Shown: positions 1 to 13,538, counted from the stretch's first letter. The stretch is 64,000 nt of DNA from Telopea speciosissima (GCF_018873765.1 NC_057921.1:66825557-66889556), one strand, 5' to 3'. Made by a program: numbers and translations. The notes: generated from the sequence alone by a model not told the origin.

Positions 1-3000
1 TTCTTTTAATAGCAGAAATGGGAGTTGGTGTGAAGTCAATTTGTAGCCAAAGTTTGGCAATTAATTTAGCATTATATATTAGAACTTTGATTTGGAGTGA
101 ATTCCACTTCTTTCCTTACAAAGGCTTTTTAAATATTTTAGATCAAAGGAATTAATCCTACCCCTCTTCCCCAACCCACCAAAATATGTGTGTGTGTGTG
201 TAGAAATAATCAAGGAAATAATGGTCCTTCAACAAGAAGAACAGTGGCAGCATGGTGAAAGTTGAAGCTTTCAATGGACCCTATATTCTCTTTATTTTTG
301 TGAGGCAAATAATCATTTTGACTTCCTTCTTGATAAGATTCCTGAGGATGATCCACTTTTTGAGACATATGGATAATTGGATTTGGCTAACGAACCATTG
401 GATTAGTTATTCATTTTATGGATTAGTGACGTGTCAAATTTTCATGCTCAAATTCAACCAAATATACACCCCTGACCTGTTCTCTATGCATCTTTCTATT
501 TTTACAGCCATTCGCATATGTACTTGCACCCTCTCGTAGTCCCTAAATTCCCAAAAATGTATTTTGCTACTTAAGAGAACTCTGATTGATCTGAAATTTG
601 ACACAAAAGCGAATCTCCGAGTTTAACTTTTTGCAAAATTGAACCCCATTCAATCTGCCATGTGGAAAATAGTTGGAATGTACTAAGAAGCTTATCGGGA
701 TAGACTGTACTAGGTAACTTTGCCTCTCTTTTTAAAAATTAAAAATTCCTCCTAATAATGAATAAAGGTCTTGGGCATATGTGAGGGCATATTAGGTCAT
801 TCGGATTAGGCCGAGACCAATTGATTAAATAAATAAATAAACTACATATCCTAAAACCAAAACCGGACTATTAAAAAAAGCCGGTCTGATTTCAATTTTA
901 ATCAGTCATTTCCGGTTCGTCCTATTGGTTCTAGGCCTGAACTGACACCCTTAGATCTATTATCACCAGGTCCAAGGGTGGAATCTTGCCTTCGTATTGG
1001 AGGAAGGGATTGGGTCGGGGGATTTTAATGGGTGAGGGGAAATGAGGGGAAATTTGTAAGGGACCAAAAAAACAAAAAGAAGTAAGGGTATATTTCTTTG
1101 GACCTCAATCTAGAGGAATCTTTTTGATGCATTACTATTTACTAGTTGTGCCAAGTGGAGGGGTGATGTTGTAAATCCAACAATTGGATATCTAAGAATT
1201 AAATAGATTGATCTATCTGTTCATACAATTTCAGTCACATTGGACAGCTGATTGAAGTTTGAATGTTTCGCTTGATATGTTAGCAATTGCAAGGTGAGAA
1301 TGGGTGAGGGGAAAATCCACGCCACTCGCTCATGCTGCACCAATCATAACGCGGGAAATGGTTTTGACAACAGGGGGCTCACATGGTCAGAGAGGAAAGA
1401 GAGTACAAAGTCCACATGGTCATAATGACAGAGGGCATAGGAAAGCATCTCCACACCTTTGTCGGGGTATGAGGGTGTTCGTTTCCATTACTCATTACAA
1501 TTTGAATGAACAGTTGAAGACTTGAACATTGTGCTTAATTGTGCAAGCAGTCAGTTGTACGGAGAAAATGAGTTCACAAACTCGTCTTCACCATTGGTGA
1601 TATGACTCTTGTGTCATCATCATTAACTACCACCCCTATGAGGGGCTTAAGGCTAGTGCAATAGAGCCTAGCCTAAGCCCCCTAACCCCTAGGAGGTTAC
1701 GAATTCGAGACCTCCTGTTCCTCATCTAGTCTAGAATCCACCCAACTCCCCTAAGGTAAAGGGTCGAAAACACCTTTTCCCATGCTAATCAAATGGTCAG
1801 ATGAAGAAAAACTAGGTCCCGGGATATATGTCTATCAAGTATAACATAATAATCCCTTTTTGGGGATGAAACTAATATGCCAAGTTAGGTTTTGCTGTGA
1901 TGAAATTTTTTTTCTTCTTAGTTTGCATATCCACAGCCCACTGATATGTTTCCTTGAATTTGATCATAATTGGGTCTTGTCATCTTCTAAAATCTTTTCT
2001 TTTCCTCACCAGTTTTCGATTTTCTCCTATTCAAAAAACTCATGCCTTCCTATTATCCCAGTTTTTTTTTTTTTAAAAATTTACTTCTAATAGCCTTTGC
2101 CTTCAGAATAAAAAATTCCCAAAATCAATCTCTTTACATCTTTGAACTGTGACGGGTCTGTTCTTACTTTCTTTTAGTTGTCTCACTGTGGTTCTATTCC
2201 TAGCCTCCAGTAGTCCCTTTCTTGTCTCTAACTAGTAATCCTAATCCAATAATCCTCCAAAGCATTTTGGCATCTGATTTCTTCAGGAGTCTTGTGGTTT
2301 ATAATAAGACAACAGATCAGGAAAGAGAGGTCTCCATCCAATGGGTTGACAAGGAAGGAATATTTTCTAAAGATACTTTACTGTGTAGAAGTTGACATCC
2401 ACGTTTCTCTATAGAGTGATTCATGAGCTTTTTTGATCATCCACAAGAATTTTCCTTTTTTTTTGTGTGGAGGAAATGGTGTTATACTTATCCAGTTGGT
2501 CTTGACTGTGAGCTATGGGTGATCCCTTGGTACATCCAAATAGACTGAATTCAAATGGTGTTGGGATTTAGACCATTACTTGATCCAATGACAATTATAG
2601 ACAAGAGTTGGGGGAGATCTTTTCCACCTAGAAACCTACCCAGTTCCTCAAAATTTATGTTGGCTATGATCATTCAAAGTCTGCACCAAATCACACCATA
2701 TCTCATCAGATGCTATGGTCTGTCACTAACCAAAATGGAACTATTTCATTCTACAGTTCAAACATATGCTGCATAAATAAATAAATAAATAAATAAAATA
2801 AAGATGATCAGAAAGCAAACAGTAACAGATCACTAGTGATAACAACTGAAACACCCATTCCAAAAGTCTTTTGGTCAAAACAAACCCAACAGGCCAGTAA
2901 TGCTCAAACCTACCACATTATTTGGCCTTAAGAAGGTGGAAATAGGGTAAATCTGATGGAAGCATGCACCAGAATTTTGTCAACATTCGTCCAAATAAAT

Positions 3001-3690
3001 TTAGCACGAATAATAGTAAGGCCTATCAGTTCATCAACAGTAAAATTGGCATCAAGAATATTTGTGTAGATATGTGAACTGTGGATGTCACTTAAATTTA
3101 AATATGAAAGTTGATAGTCTGATATCAACTCTCTAAACAGACTACCATGTAGAAATTAAAGCTTCTCCTTTGGCTTTCCTTTTGAGTCTTTTCTCTAAAC
3201 AAGCCATTATGCCTGACACACCATATATTAATTAAAAGAAAGATTGCCAAAAAACTCACTAGTACAAAAAGTATGTACAACAAAATCCAGAAATAACAGT
3301 AACGTTGGATTGACAGCTATTAGTTAAATCTTGTAGTAGTCTAATATGCTTGAACAATAAAGTAACAAGAATATAAGACTAAGTTTTTATGTCGAAAATG
3401 TTTCCACTTGTGAAGGGAATGCACCAAGTTTCAAGTGAATGAATCAAACTTTAAGTAGATGAACTTGTCTTCAAGTGAATAACCAAACTTCAAGTAGATG
3501 AATTTGTTTTCAAGTGAATGAACCGATCTCCAACGAACTGATCTTCAATTAAACTGCTTCAGGTAAGGTTGAGTCGTATCTCCAATGACACTCTCCTTAA
3601 GGTAGTAAACATCCCCCATTAATGCATACTAGGGTCCTTGTGAATCTACCTCCAAGATATAACAACCTTCAAGGTAATCAGAGAAAAGTA
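1..3690. other. Gene-free AT-rich stretch
   Basis: I see no supportable gene here. Short open frames lack splice context and family resemblance. There is a TG microsatellite near 187-202, hAT-MITE-like debris around 780-956 ending in a GACACCCTTA-type terminus, an AAAT run near 2775-2800, and an imperfect ~40-bp tandem motif (TCAAGTGAATGAA / CTTCAAGTAGATGAA) at about 3425-3525. Around 1640-1725 a stretch with a box-B-like TTCGAGACC could be a decayed tRNA-derived SINE, but I cannot define its ends. Confidence 0.5.
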
Positions 3691-3695
3691 GCATT

Positions 3696-3930
3696 CATGG
3701 TTTTAGTGCACAGTGTCGGATCGGGTATCAGTTACTCGCAAAACCGATACAATATTGACACGGATTGGCTGCATCGGACAAGTTTACCCTTGACTTTCCT
3801 TTAAAATAGATTTTTTTACTATTTTACTACTTGTCTGTACCGTTTCACGGATACGGGATAAGTGACTTGCAATACCAATACATGTCACCTGATACCGGCG
3901 ATACGATACCGATACTTCAAACCATGGTTG
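3696..3930. repeat. MITE-like element of the CATGGTTTT / tandem CGATACC type
   Basis: A roughly 230-bp AT-rich segment full of GATACCG/CGGTATC motifs starts near CATGGTTTTAG and ends near CAAACCATGG, so its ends are short inverted repeats. Related sequence occurs at about 16540-16760, 23821-24300, 40640-40800, 43280-43550 and 59350-59510. This marks a dispersed non-autonomous family. No target-site duplication was clear, so the superfamily is unassigned. Confidence 0.5.
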
Positions 3931-3987
3931 CACTCACTCTCTTGATTTTTCCAAGACGAGGAAGGCTATGCTCAACAAATCCAAAAA

Positions 3988-3989
<2 letters not shown>

Positions 3990-4064
<75 letters not shown>
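3990..4064. repeat. Compound microsatellite (TA)n(GA)n
   Basis: An uninterrupted run of about 15 TA units passes directly into about 22 GA units. It is likely to be highly length-polymorphic. Confidence 0.95.
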
Positions 4065-4066
<2 letters not shown>

Positions 4067-4185
4067 TCTCCAAAACATATTTGGAATTGATGAAAAATTA
4101 TGACAGCCACCGGCCCATCACCCCTATTTATAGATGTGGAGGTGCCCCTTCAAGGGTTCTCTACAAGGGGGGGTGTCCCCAAAAC

Positions 4186-4325
4186 GAATCATCAGGGTTC
4201 AATCTCCTTTAGAGATTCCAAATCAATGAATCTGGGCTTTCCCTACGAATCACCAGGATTCAATCTCCCTTAGAGATTCCAAATCAATGAATCTGGCCTT
4301 TACCTACGAATCACCAGGATTCAAC
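4186..4325. repeat. 61-bp tandem duplication
   Basis: Two near-identical 61-bp units start at 4186 and 4247, and a partial third starts at 4308. Each begins GAATCAxCAGG and includes TTAGAGATTCCAAATC. No coding signal overlaps. Confidence 0.8.
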
Positions 4326-4353
4326 CCATATGAAAGGGTATGTGTCTTAAAAC

Positions 4354-4768
4354 TAGGGTTGTAAATGGATAACCAAAGATCCGAATTCGATCCGCATCCT
4401 TATCCGTTTCAGAGCATCCGAATTCGTTTAGAGATATCCGGAAAAAAATCCGAATAATCCGATAAAAATCCGAATCCGAATACTTAATTATAAAAAATTA
4501 AGTAAATAATGATCTTAAGGGTTTTTTAAGATTCAACAGGTTCTAGAATATGAGGAAAAGAGAATCATGATCTAAAACTATGGATTGAGAGTGAATTGTA
4601 TCCACTAGGGGGAGAAAGGTTCGGGTTACACAAGGCAGAGGTGTAAACGGATGATCGAAAATCCGAATTCGATCTGCATCCAAATCCATCCGAATTCGAC
4701 CTAAAAATATCCGAATCCGATTACATCCAATCCGTATCCGAGCCGAATCCGATCCGTTTACAGGCCTA
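4354..4768. mobile_element. hAT-type MITE with 8-bp target duplication
   Basis: The element starts TAGGGTTGTAAATGG and ends CCGTTTACAGGCCTA. It is flanked by perfect 8-bp direct repeats CTTAAAAC at 4346-4353 and 4769-4776. The inside is dominated by ATCCGAATTCG-like repeats. A second TIR-like start (GTGTAAACGGATG) near 4640 suggests one copy inserted in, or fused to, another. An 8-bp duplication with YAGGGGTGTAAA-type ends is the usual signature of plant hAT MITEs. Confidence 0.8.
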
Positions 4769-5419
4769 CTTAAAACCCATTCGTATTGGGACTAAATGGA
4801 TAGTCCATGAATTAGAAATAAGTCATAAATGGGCCTAAAATATATTAAGTCTTTTGTCCAAAAAATATATCTAATGGAGCTAGACTCAAGCCCATTTAAC
4901 CACACCGCACCAACCCAGCTCGGACCAGCCCCGGACATCCCCAAGGAGGAATACTCTCCATTAGAGCTCTTGTCCCTTATAATTCCCATAAACACAGTGT
5001 TCTCTCACTTTCCATGTGGGACTAAAAAATTACAAGAGCCTTTGCTTTAGATAGAGCAAAGCTTTGGCGGGTAAAAACCTTGAAGATAACAAGACAATAC
5101 AAAACAAGGGAATGGTTTTGAAAAGGATTTTGAAACTTCCTTTTTAATAAAACAAATACAACAAATCTAGTACAACATAAAAGTCAGCCTCTACAAATTA
5201 ATCATGATATCACTCCTGTATATGACTGTAATGTTTATACATGACAAAACAATAAGATCTCAACAGCAGCGGCAGAGAATAATGGGTGTCATAATTTATT
5301 CAGTTTATCTTGAGCAGAACAAAACTATTAATAATGACCTGGGAAACATATACATTTACATGATATGACAAGAATATGAAAATCTGTCACTAATATGTAC
5401 ATTGACAGTAGCTTCAATT

Positions 5420-8400
5420 TTATGAGGAAAACAAAGATGACATCCAAATTCCTAGCGATACAATACCAATAGTCGCAAAGGCTTGGCCTAACTCATATAC
5501 AAAACTTTCCTGCTGATGAGGCAAACTTCTCCAATCTGTCCTCCTACCAAGTCAGAACCATATTAACAAAAAGGGGACAAGTAAAAGGACAACTAAATGG
5601 AAAAAACAGACATGAATTGCATGTACGACAATATGAGAAGCATGAAGCTTCAATACTCAAAATTCCATCCAACAAGAACATATCTCTATTACTAGCAAAA
5701 ATGAAAAAACAGCAACCATAAAAAAGAAAGATGCTTTTGTGATAATAGCATGAGGCTTTACAATCAAGAAAACGGTATTCTTCTGCTCGACATGTTTTAA
5801 CATTATAAGAAGTTTTCATGTACTCACACACTTCATCATATCTTTGAGACTTTTAATTATTAATGACCTTGTTCCAAGATCAGAAGACAGCAGAGGGGTC
5901 ACACAGCACAGGAATCTGGAAGATGCAATCATATTTGTGGAAAGTAGGATGGTTTTTTTAACAGCTATAGTGTGATGGATTTCTAAATTTTAATTTCAGA
6001 AGAATGACAATAAATTAATCAATCAGATGGTAGAATGTTTCCCTTCTGTGCATGCTTTCCCACTTTTGCAACATGATATTATAATCATAATTTAGTATAA
6101 GAGTCACAGCTGAGTGCTATGCTTTGGTTAACTCAGCTCAGTTTTGGTCAAAAAGACTGTACAATTCCCATATATGTGCTTGAGAAACAGGAACATACCC
6201 CAAATCAGCTATGACAATGCTAACATTATCTTGTGAGCGCCGGTCCTGCAACATATATAAAATCGTGTGCTTATAAATATAACACTATGAACCAATAAAT
6301 TGATATACATGCACACAGCCATTAAATTAAATCATTACCAGAGCTGCTTGTGCAAGTGCCTCACAAGCTATCTGGGGGGCAAAACAAAAAAATTAAGACT
6401 CTGGTAGGGAAATAATAAGTTCTAGCAACAACTGAACCAGTAGAATACACAGTACCTGCACATTGCCATGCTGTCGAAGTTGATTCCTCACAAATATTAC
6501 TGCATCTGTTCTGAAAAAATCAGTACGTATAAGCAACTGTTAACCCTTTCTTGGTTTCAACCATCGATATAAATAACAAAGCAAAAGATTTTTAAATAAT
6601 ATTTAGTATTGGAACATATTATACACAAAGATCAAACAGCTGTTCCATCAAACCTGTTCATGTAATCCCATAATCCATCACTTGCTAATAGTATAAATTC
6701 TGCATCGGATCCAAGAGCCACTTGATAAGTATCAGGAGAAGCAATAACCAAGTCTCCATTGAATTGCAATCTGGAGCAAGAAATAATGCAGTTTGAATCA
6801 AACAACTATGTGACTTTCACCATTTATTATTTAGTTTATATCATTACACAGAAGCAACAGCATAGAAGCTAACTTTGTTTACTTTGTCAACTGTGTATTT
6901 TATTATGCTTAAATATAATTTACAAGTTGCTAGTCTAGGAACAGTGATACCACAGAATAATTACAATCTAATACTTCCATACTCATTAGCTGGCATTTAA
7001 ATGGTATGACATGCATCACTGACCAGAATAGGGTTTCTTCATCCATTAACTTGGATAAATCCAGTCAGTTTTCATGCAATGAGGTAGTCATGAGATGATT
7101 AGGGCATAGGGAAGCAATATTTGAAAAATGGAGCTGTCATGAAACTGCAAGGTTCTTGACTCCTTCAAATGGGGGATGTACAAATCTGGACCTGAGAATT
7201 GACCCAAATACCTGCTGAAAACTAGTTTATACAGAATTGATTTACATGTATAATAAAGTAACTTGATTCAGAGGTTAAGAGTTGTGGACAATCTAAAGAG
7301 TTGGCCCACCAGTTAGTTGGTCCAGAACTCGAAACCTACTCCAATTGAGGTCCAGATTCAAATCCAACTTCAACAAGAAAAAAGTATATAAAAAAATAAA
7401 TATATAACAGCAGAAAACAATATAAATAAACAAACAAAAACTAATACTATACCGAGAAATAAATTTTTGGGTCCATCTCCCCTCCTCAACTCCTTTCTCC
7501 AGCATTCTTTCAAGAAGAATAACAGGCAGAGGCGATTAGACGATCCATGAATTAGTAGATAGCAATGCAGTAAAATTTCATTAATAAAAAACTATTCCCT
7601 ATCCTTGTGATCTAGAGGAAGAAAGGAGAGTACAGGAGACGAACTCATTCTTCTTCGTCTTGAACCTCATATCACCAAAAGCACGGGATATAGAAATATC
7701 ACCACATATCCTTCCATTAACAATCTATACATGCCATACAATAAAACCATCATCAGCAGAGCAGAGAATATAGAACAGATAACTGTAATCAAAGCCACTG
7801 TAAGGATTTCTTGGAGAGAGTCTAGTAAATTTACTGGGGGAGAAAACAAAACTACTTCAAACTGCAAATTATGATGGAGATGGACCATCGAAGCAAACTA
7901 AAATATACCAAATGAATTAATCTCATCTTCCTCAGCCAAAAAAAACCTTTTGAATTGTCTACTATGACTGCAAGGGAACATCTTTTGGGGAAAATGTGTC
8001 TAAAAGATGTTTGTGAGAGTTTCAGGAAAACACTGAGACATGTTCCTGCTGACATATGCTTAGAGCCTTAGCCTATTATAATCAGGTTACATGATTGCAC
8101 ACTGTAAAATAAATAGAGAAAAGAAAAAAGAACTGTAAATCACAAGACAAAGCAGTTGGATTTGAAACATGGGGAGAAAGTGTTATATGCCCAATGGGGC
8201 TCAATCTAGTGTATGGGTGCTAGATTGGGCCAGCCTAGTATGGGATAGGTTAAAGGGCTTGATTTAACACGTTCCATCAGCTCTAGAGCTTTTGGCTTAT
8301 CGATCAAGTACCAAACATTTGATATTAGAGCCAGGCACCACGTCACGGGTTCAGGTCACAGAAAGGGCTACCAAGGAAAGGGTTACCTAGGGTAGAGTGA

Positions 8401-10093
8401 AAGCTTTCAAGAATGGGCTACCTACCGCCAGAGTGAGAGCGACACTAATAGCAAGATACGTTACAAAGTTAAGTAAATAGTAGGGAACATTTAATGGCCT
8501 GACAGCTAATGCCAATCAGCCAATGGTAGGTTAGATTACAAAGTTAGTGTAAGGTTGTTTAGTTATCAACAAGCACCAAGTTCAGCAATTTACTATGCAA
8601 ACATATCTGTAACAGAAGAGCACATATTAATTATTTGTTCCCAGAATAGACTAGGATGTCTGGCTCAGTTAACCAAAGCTACAATTTTTCATCATTCAGC
8701 ATGTGACAGGACAAAGAGTGAAACATAAGTCTATTTTCCTCAAACAAACCTTTCTTCTACCACAAAACAAGTCTAAAGTGAACTTTAACAGATTATGGGA
8801 TCCTGATGTTACTTGCCAGTAACCTTGCTCATACTACTTCAATTTGGCCTGATTATTACACATATCCTTGAAAACTACATAGATAGTTAAGAAAGCTCAG
8901 ATGTCAAAATCTGAATTAGAGAAATGCCAACCAACGAATGAAAAACCATGCTCATGAATAATAAAAATGAGGAATGGATATAAGAATAGAAAGACACACC
9001 CATCCACCTGCTTCTTTGATCCTCCTAATTTCTTGACGAGAAACTTTGCTGCTTCCATAAGGTCGATGAGAGCTGGTTAACAACTCGGCTTTTCCAGAGC
9101 AGGAGAGCACCTTCATTATTCAGCAACAGTAAAAGAAATGAAGTTTTTCAAGACAAAAAAGCCTGAAGCAAAAATGAATGATTAAAAATCTGGAGGATTA
9201 AAAATGTATACCACAGATGAATCCCCAACATGTGAAATGACCAACATATCATTCCCAACAAACATAACTGTAGCTGTTGAACCGGACTCAACTTCCTCTC
9301 CATTCACTTCAAGCCTGCAAAAGATGAAATACCAATTCAACAATGTTATATCGGCATACAAAGTTTCAAATGAGAATTCTCACAAAAAAATTTATTGAAT
9401 GAATAAAATCAGTGGAATTTTCTCAGGTTCATGAGAAGCAGATGCTTAAAAAGTAAATGATTTACCAATTCAGCAATTTTATATCGGCATTCGTAAATGC
9501 CTCCTGTAGTGCCTCGCTTACAGCATTGAAATCTTTGCTACTTAACAGCAAACCGCCTTGTAAAGCCTCAACGCATTCTTTGAACAACTCGTCCCTGGAC
9601 TCCATGCATCAGATGAGATTGAAGAAAAAAAGAAAATACTTCGCAAGTGCAGAAATTCAATAATCCAGGTCCCAGATTGCATTAGATCATTTGAGAAATT
9701 GCATTCCAAGTAAAACGATAGTTCTAAAAGCCAAAAGAGGAGAAAAACCTAAAATCAATTCTCCGAGTAGATACTAAGTAAATGTCCTGATCACCTGAGG
9801 AATTTGACGGATGAAAAGCCAGCGTGACCATCAAAGAGCGCAGCAAAAGAAAATCCGTCAAGGTTATCAGTTCGTACGACAGCATCATCTTCCATTTCTT
9901 GACGAGGGCCTTGTAATCGGCTGCATCCCCATCTGATTTCCGCAACGCCTGTCAACGAGGTTGGGGCGTCAATGGCGATTGCACAACACCATCGGCTTCT
10001 CTCTCTGATACTGTTCTTCTTAGACTTCAAGCCGGAGCTGAAGTTAATTCCGTTCAATAAGAATCTCTGTGATTGCTGAGTTAGCAACGCCAT
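5420..10093 (-). CDS. PPH1: Thylakoid PP2C phosphatase PPH1/TAP38 (LHCII phosphatase)
   Basis: This is an eleven-exon gene whose spliced product is 382 aa. Exons (minus strand): 10093-9795, 9594-9466, 9314-9212, 9110-9000, 7724-7645, 7506-7453, 6770-6654, 6510-6456, 6371-6339, 6245-6199, 5540-5420. All introns are GT-AG and phases match. PP2C motifs are intact: EMEDD (66-70), FDGHAG (87-92), VGDS (172-175), [11 protein letters not shown] (residues 222-232), ASDGLWD (288-294) and SQDN (331-334). The N-terminus is Ser/Arg-rich and acid-poor, as in a plastid transit peptide. Residues about 361-382 form one hydrophobic C-terminal segment, a feature of Arabidopsis At4g27800. That enzyme dephosphorylates LHCII in stroma lamellae, opposes kinase STN7 and drives the return to state 1. 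I chose the start M-A-L-L at 10093 because it matches the family; an in-frame ATG at 10126 would add 11 residues. Nothing appears broken. Confidence 0.93.
8161..8520. repeat. Short repeat remnant in PPH1 intron 4
   Basis: Intron 4 (8999-7725) holds a stretch with TTTGATATTAGAGCC, resembling a plant retroelement primer-binding site, followed by CACGGGTTCAGGTCAC. It could be a TRIM/SINE-like relic. The ends are not visible and the call is tentative. Confidence 0.25.
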
Positions 10094-10224
10094 GGAAAGA
10101 ATTCCTCGATTCAAGCTAAACTCCAACCCTAAACCATTATTGAACTGTTGTTGGAAAGGATAAGGGAGAGGAGTTAGACCTCTAACAGCTTTAACGGATT
10201 AGATTTCAGATTCCGCGCCATCAA

Positions 10225-10500
10225 CTAACTCGGAAATCCAAATTCGCTTTGGCGGGTGGGGTCCATCCCCTATTAGAGGGAAAATTATGTGTTTCATTTC
10301 CAGCCGAGTCCATTTCCCTAAATCCCTCTAATAGGGGGAGATGGACCCCATCCGGGCAGTGTATTTGGGAGAAGGTAGGGTAATCATTTTTGCCTCCTAT
10401 TAAAGGAATTTGGAAAAATAAATAGAATAGAGAAATGGAACAGATAATGTCTTCTATTAGAGCGATCGACTTCGGGAAATGGATTGGACAGAAAATGGAA
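10225..10500. mobile_element. Foldback (hairpin) element, GGGCAGTGT-loop family
   Basis: Arms TCCCTCTAATAGGGGG and CCTCCTATTAAAGGA-type sequence face each other around a loop with CCGGGCAGTGTATTTGGG and a following GGTAATCATTT. Flanking GATAATGT/GATAATTT motifs resemble those around the SWEET-locus copies. It lies within 150-400 bp upstream of the PPH1 start, so it is part of that promoter region. Confidence 0.65.
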
Positions 10501-10507
10501 TAGATAA

Positions 10508-10766
10508 TTTTCCCAAGTTTGTGATGAATGACAACTGACAAGTGGTGACATTGGTGAATGGTGAGCATCAAGGTCCAACCCCACAAAAGCTCTTGATCCA
10601 AATGCCACATGTCAAATGTACCACAAAGGCGGATTCTTTTCCCAAGTTTGTGATGAGTGACAACTGACAAGTGGTGACATTGGTGAATGGTGAGCATCAA
10701 GGTCCAACCCCACAAAAGCTCTTGATCCAAATGCCACATGTCAAATGTACCACAAAGGCGGATTCT
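10508..10766. repeat. 129-bp tandem duplication upstream of PPH1
   Basis: Two units with a period of 129 bp (CCCAAGTTTGTGATGA at 10512 and again at 10641) are nearly identical. Each carries GTGACATTGGTGAATGG and ends GGCGGATTCTTT. The second copy abuts the large TIR element, so the duplication may be linked to that insertion. Confidence 0.9.
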
Positions 10767-11345
10767 TTGGATTTTAATCGTCTCCATTTCCCCATCTGTT
10801 ATTTCTTGTTATTTTCCTCTTGAAAATATGACACGTGGCACAAATAAGTATAACGGCCATAATTCATTCTCTTAATTTTAACTAAGAATTAACCCTGGTT
10901 ACACCAACCAGAGCCTAACCCAGGCCAGTGTAACCAAACCAACCCTTAAACCCATGGTTAAAGCCAAATTCAAACTCAACCTAATACTCGTGGTCCTCTT
11001 TCTCTAACTCATCCACGCGAATCTCTCAACCCAAACGAACCTTGCCCCCAGCTTGTCGGAGACGTCGAGGGTAAGCGGAGGCGACATCTTGTCTTGCCTT
11101 GCCTCTGCAACTTCAGGCGACGAATCTCACGCAGCCTCTGCAACTTCAGCCTCTGACAATGTCTCTGTTCGTCGTTGAGATCTCTTCCTCCCTTGTCTCC
11201 TCCACGAAACTGAAACTGAACTTCGACTGAGTTCGAGACCTACACTTCGATTTCTCTCTTCAACGTTGAGGTTTGAAAATCCAATTCTTACCCTCCCCCA
11301 AACCCTAAACCCCATCGAATTTACTCTCTCCCTCTTCATTGTCTC

Positions 11346-11760
11346 GTGCCTCCGTCTCTCACTCATCCCTCTCACGACTCCTTAGTGGCGACGGCGACGT
11401 CCTCTCTCACCCTGACCTCAATCTCGATATACTTTGTCACCCGATGTGAGAGTCTCTGCTTTTGCTTTTCCAAATCTCTGCTCCTCCGATTTATTTTTCT
11501 TTGTAAAATAAAAACACTGATGAACTTCTCTTTGGGTTTCTGTAGGGTATTGGAGAGTCTGAACATGGTAAACACTTACTGTTCCCTTTTGAGACTCAGA
11601 GGATTTGACTCGGTTGCCTCTCCTATACATCTTACCAGCAAGTTAGACACCGCTCTGCAGGTAAACTTCTTTCTCGATTTTGTATTTCAATCTCCTTTCT
11701 CTTTCTTCTTTGTCTCCTGTAAAACTGTACAGAGTTTTAAGGTTACTTATGGTTGAGGTT
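11346..11760 (+). other. Exon-like gene fragment inside the TIR element
   Basis: A GC-richer segment reads like the 5' region of a plant gene: a pyrimidine-rich leader, then a coding-like stretch around 11545-11660 (LESLNMVNTYCSLLRLRGF and on) that ends at a GTAAAC donor-like site after CTGCAG near 11660. I do not recognise the family. It may be a captured host fragment of the Pack-MULE kind, or the element's own promoter. Confidence 0.3.
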
Positions 11761-12215
11761 ACCAAGAGCTAGAGTGAAACGAGCATTGAATAAGAGAAAA
11801 TATGCAATCAATGCTCCAATGCTAATCCAAAACAGTGATGAACTGGTAAAGTTTCCCTGTGACTTCAATACTTCAATTCCCATGGGTTCAGCTGAATATA
11901 GCAAACTCTGTGAAATGCCCAAAGTGATGAACTGGCAAAGTTTACCTGTGAAATTTAAAATTTTGAAGAGTTGGAGTTCAGATAGAAAACTGGAAATCAA
12001 TGGAAAAAACTGAATGAAAACAGAAACTGATTCCAGTAATTATTCAAGAAAATTCTAGGCAAGTTCCAGCAGAGATTAATCAAGGATTATTCAACAAATG
12101 TAGTTCTTTTTTTAATGGATTAAAGCTGTTAGTTACAGTTTTCATTTCCTCTGTTCTTGCTTCTTGGTTGATGTGTTTGGTCACTTCTGGCACTATGTTT
12201 TTGTTCCCACGAAAT

Positions 12216-12289
12216 GAGTCTTTAGCTCAAAAAGGAAGAGCAGCTGGGTTTGTTCCCAGGAGATGATGGTTCGAACCCATCAGGACTGG
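12216..12289 (+). other. tRNA-like sequence
   Basis: This 74-nt stretch folds like a tRNA. The acceptor strand GAGTCTT pairs 6/7 with AGGACTG, the D-arm GCTC/GAGC is perfect, CTGGG/CCCAG closes a 6-nt loop, and the T-arm GATGG-TTCGAAC-CCATC is perfect. The 6-nt anticodon loop makes a working tRNA unlikely. A tRNA-derived repeat or SINE head is the better reading. Confidence 0.5.
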
Positions 12290-13538
12290 AACAGTCTTTT
12301 CCATTTGGAATTTAAGAATTTAGTAGTTTCTTGTTTTGCATGATCAGCCTTTTCCAATTGGAATTTAAGATCTGGACAGCATAGGGACAGTAGTAAATTG
12401 TTTTGTTGATCTCATATTTTGCATTTTGTGTCCTCAATCTTTCTGTTTTGAGGTATGAGAGGTCTTTAATGTGTTTGTACAGTTGTGCTAATTCAACTAG
12501 GCACTTTTAAAACAGAATTTGGTTTCTCCAAGCATTTTGATTCATTTTTCTTCTCCAAATTCCAGAAACTGGTTTAATTTGTACTTCTCTTTTTCTTGCA
12601 CATCACCAAAAAAAATATCAATTTAGATGCCAATGACATGAATCTTGCACAGCACCAGAATTTTTCAAAATTGTCTCTCTCAACTCTATAGGCATTATGC
12701 TATTGGAAATGGAAAATACCCACCTGAACGAGTTTCTTCTTTTTCTTTGATTGATTGCGTTGAATTAATGCTTTCAGTACATTTCCATACTTAAAAATGT
12801 TGATCCAACTGCCTTTTATGAATAGCCATTTAATATCACCTACTCAAACTGGATTAACAGTCTTCCAAGCTCTGTACCAGCCTTTGCTATATATTGATTT
12901 GAACTGTCAAAACTCATGACAATGGACCACCTCCCTTTCCATGGTTCTGTTTCCCTTAACTTGTGAATCAGTTCCCATATACAGTTATTTAACTCATATG
13001 CCTGATCCTTGTAGTCCATTTTCTGTCTGTCTTGCTTAGAACTCACTTCAGCAATTACATTTGCCCTTAGATGTAACTATCCTTATTGTTGTTTTAATTG
13101 TGATATCCATTTGGGTTTCTTTAAGTATTAGAAACATATGTTTAGGTATGATGATATTATTACTAATTAATCAGAATCTTCATTGGTAATTTACCCCTGA
13201 TATCATTACTAATAAATCATGATTTCAATAGCATGATTTAAATCCTCAATTCCTGTATAGATTCTTAAGACATTTGAAATGGAAAATCCAGCATGGTGAA
13301 ACACATGTTCTACCTGAATTGGTTTAGAACGTTTGAAACTCCAGACAGGAACTTTTTGAGCTTGCTTGTTAATAACTTTTTGTTTCAAAAGTGCATAATT
13401 CAAGTTCATGGTTGGAATGTATCATGTTTCTTCTTTCTTTCTTCTATTAATTTACACATTATTAGGATTAATCAGCAAGGATATGTAGAGTATTTGACAT
13501 GAAGAAAGGACATATTGTATCGCTTCGTAAAGAAAATA

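Noticed and set aside
10221-10787. 188-codon minus-strand frame with internal repeat
   Set aside because: Arises from the 129-bp duplication (129 is a multiple of three) plus the foldback; no gene-like features.
12216-12289. Functional tRNA gene
   Set aside because: Six-base anticodon loop and acceptor mismatch; kept only as a tRNA-like sequence.
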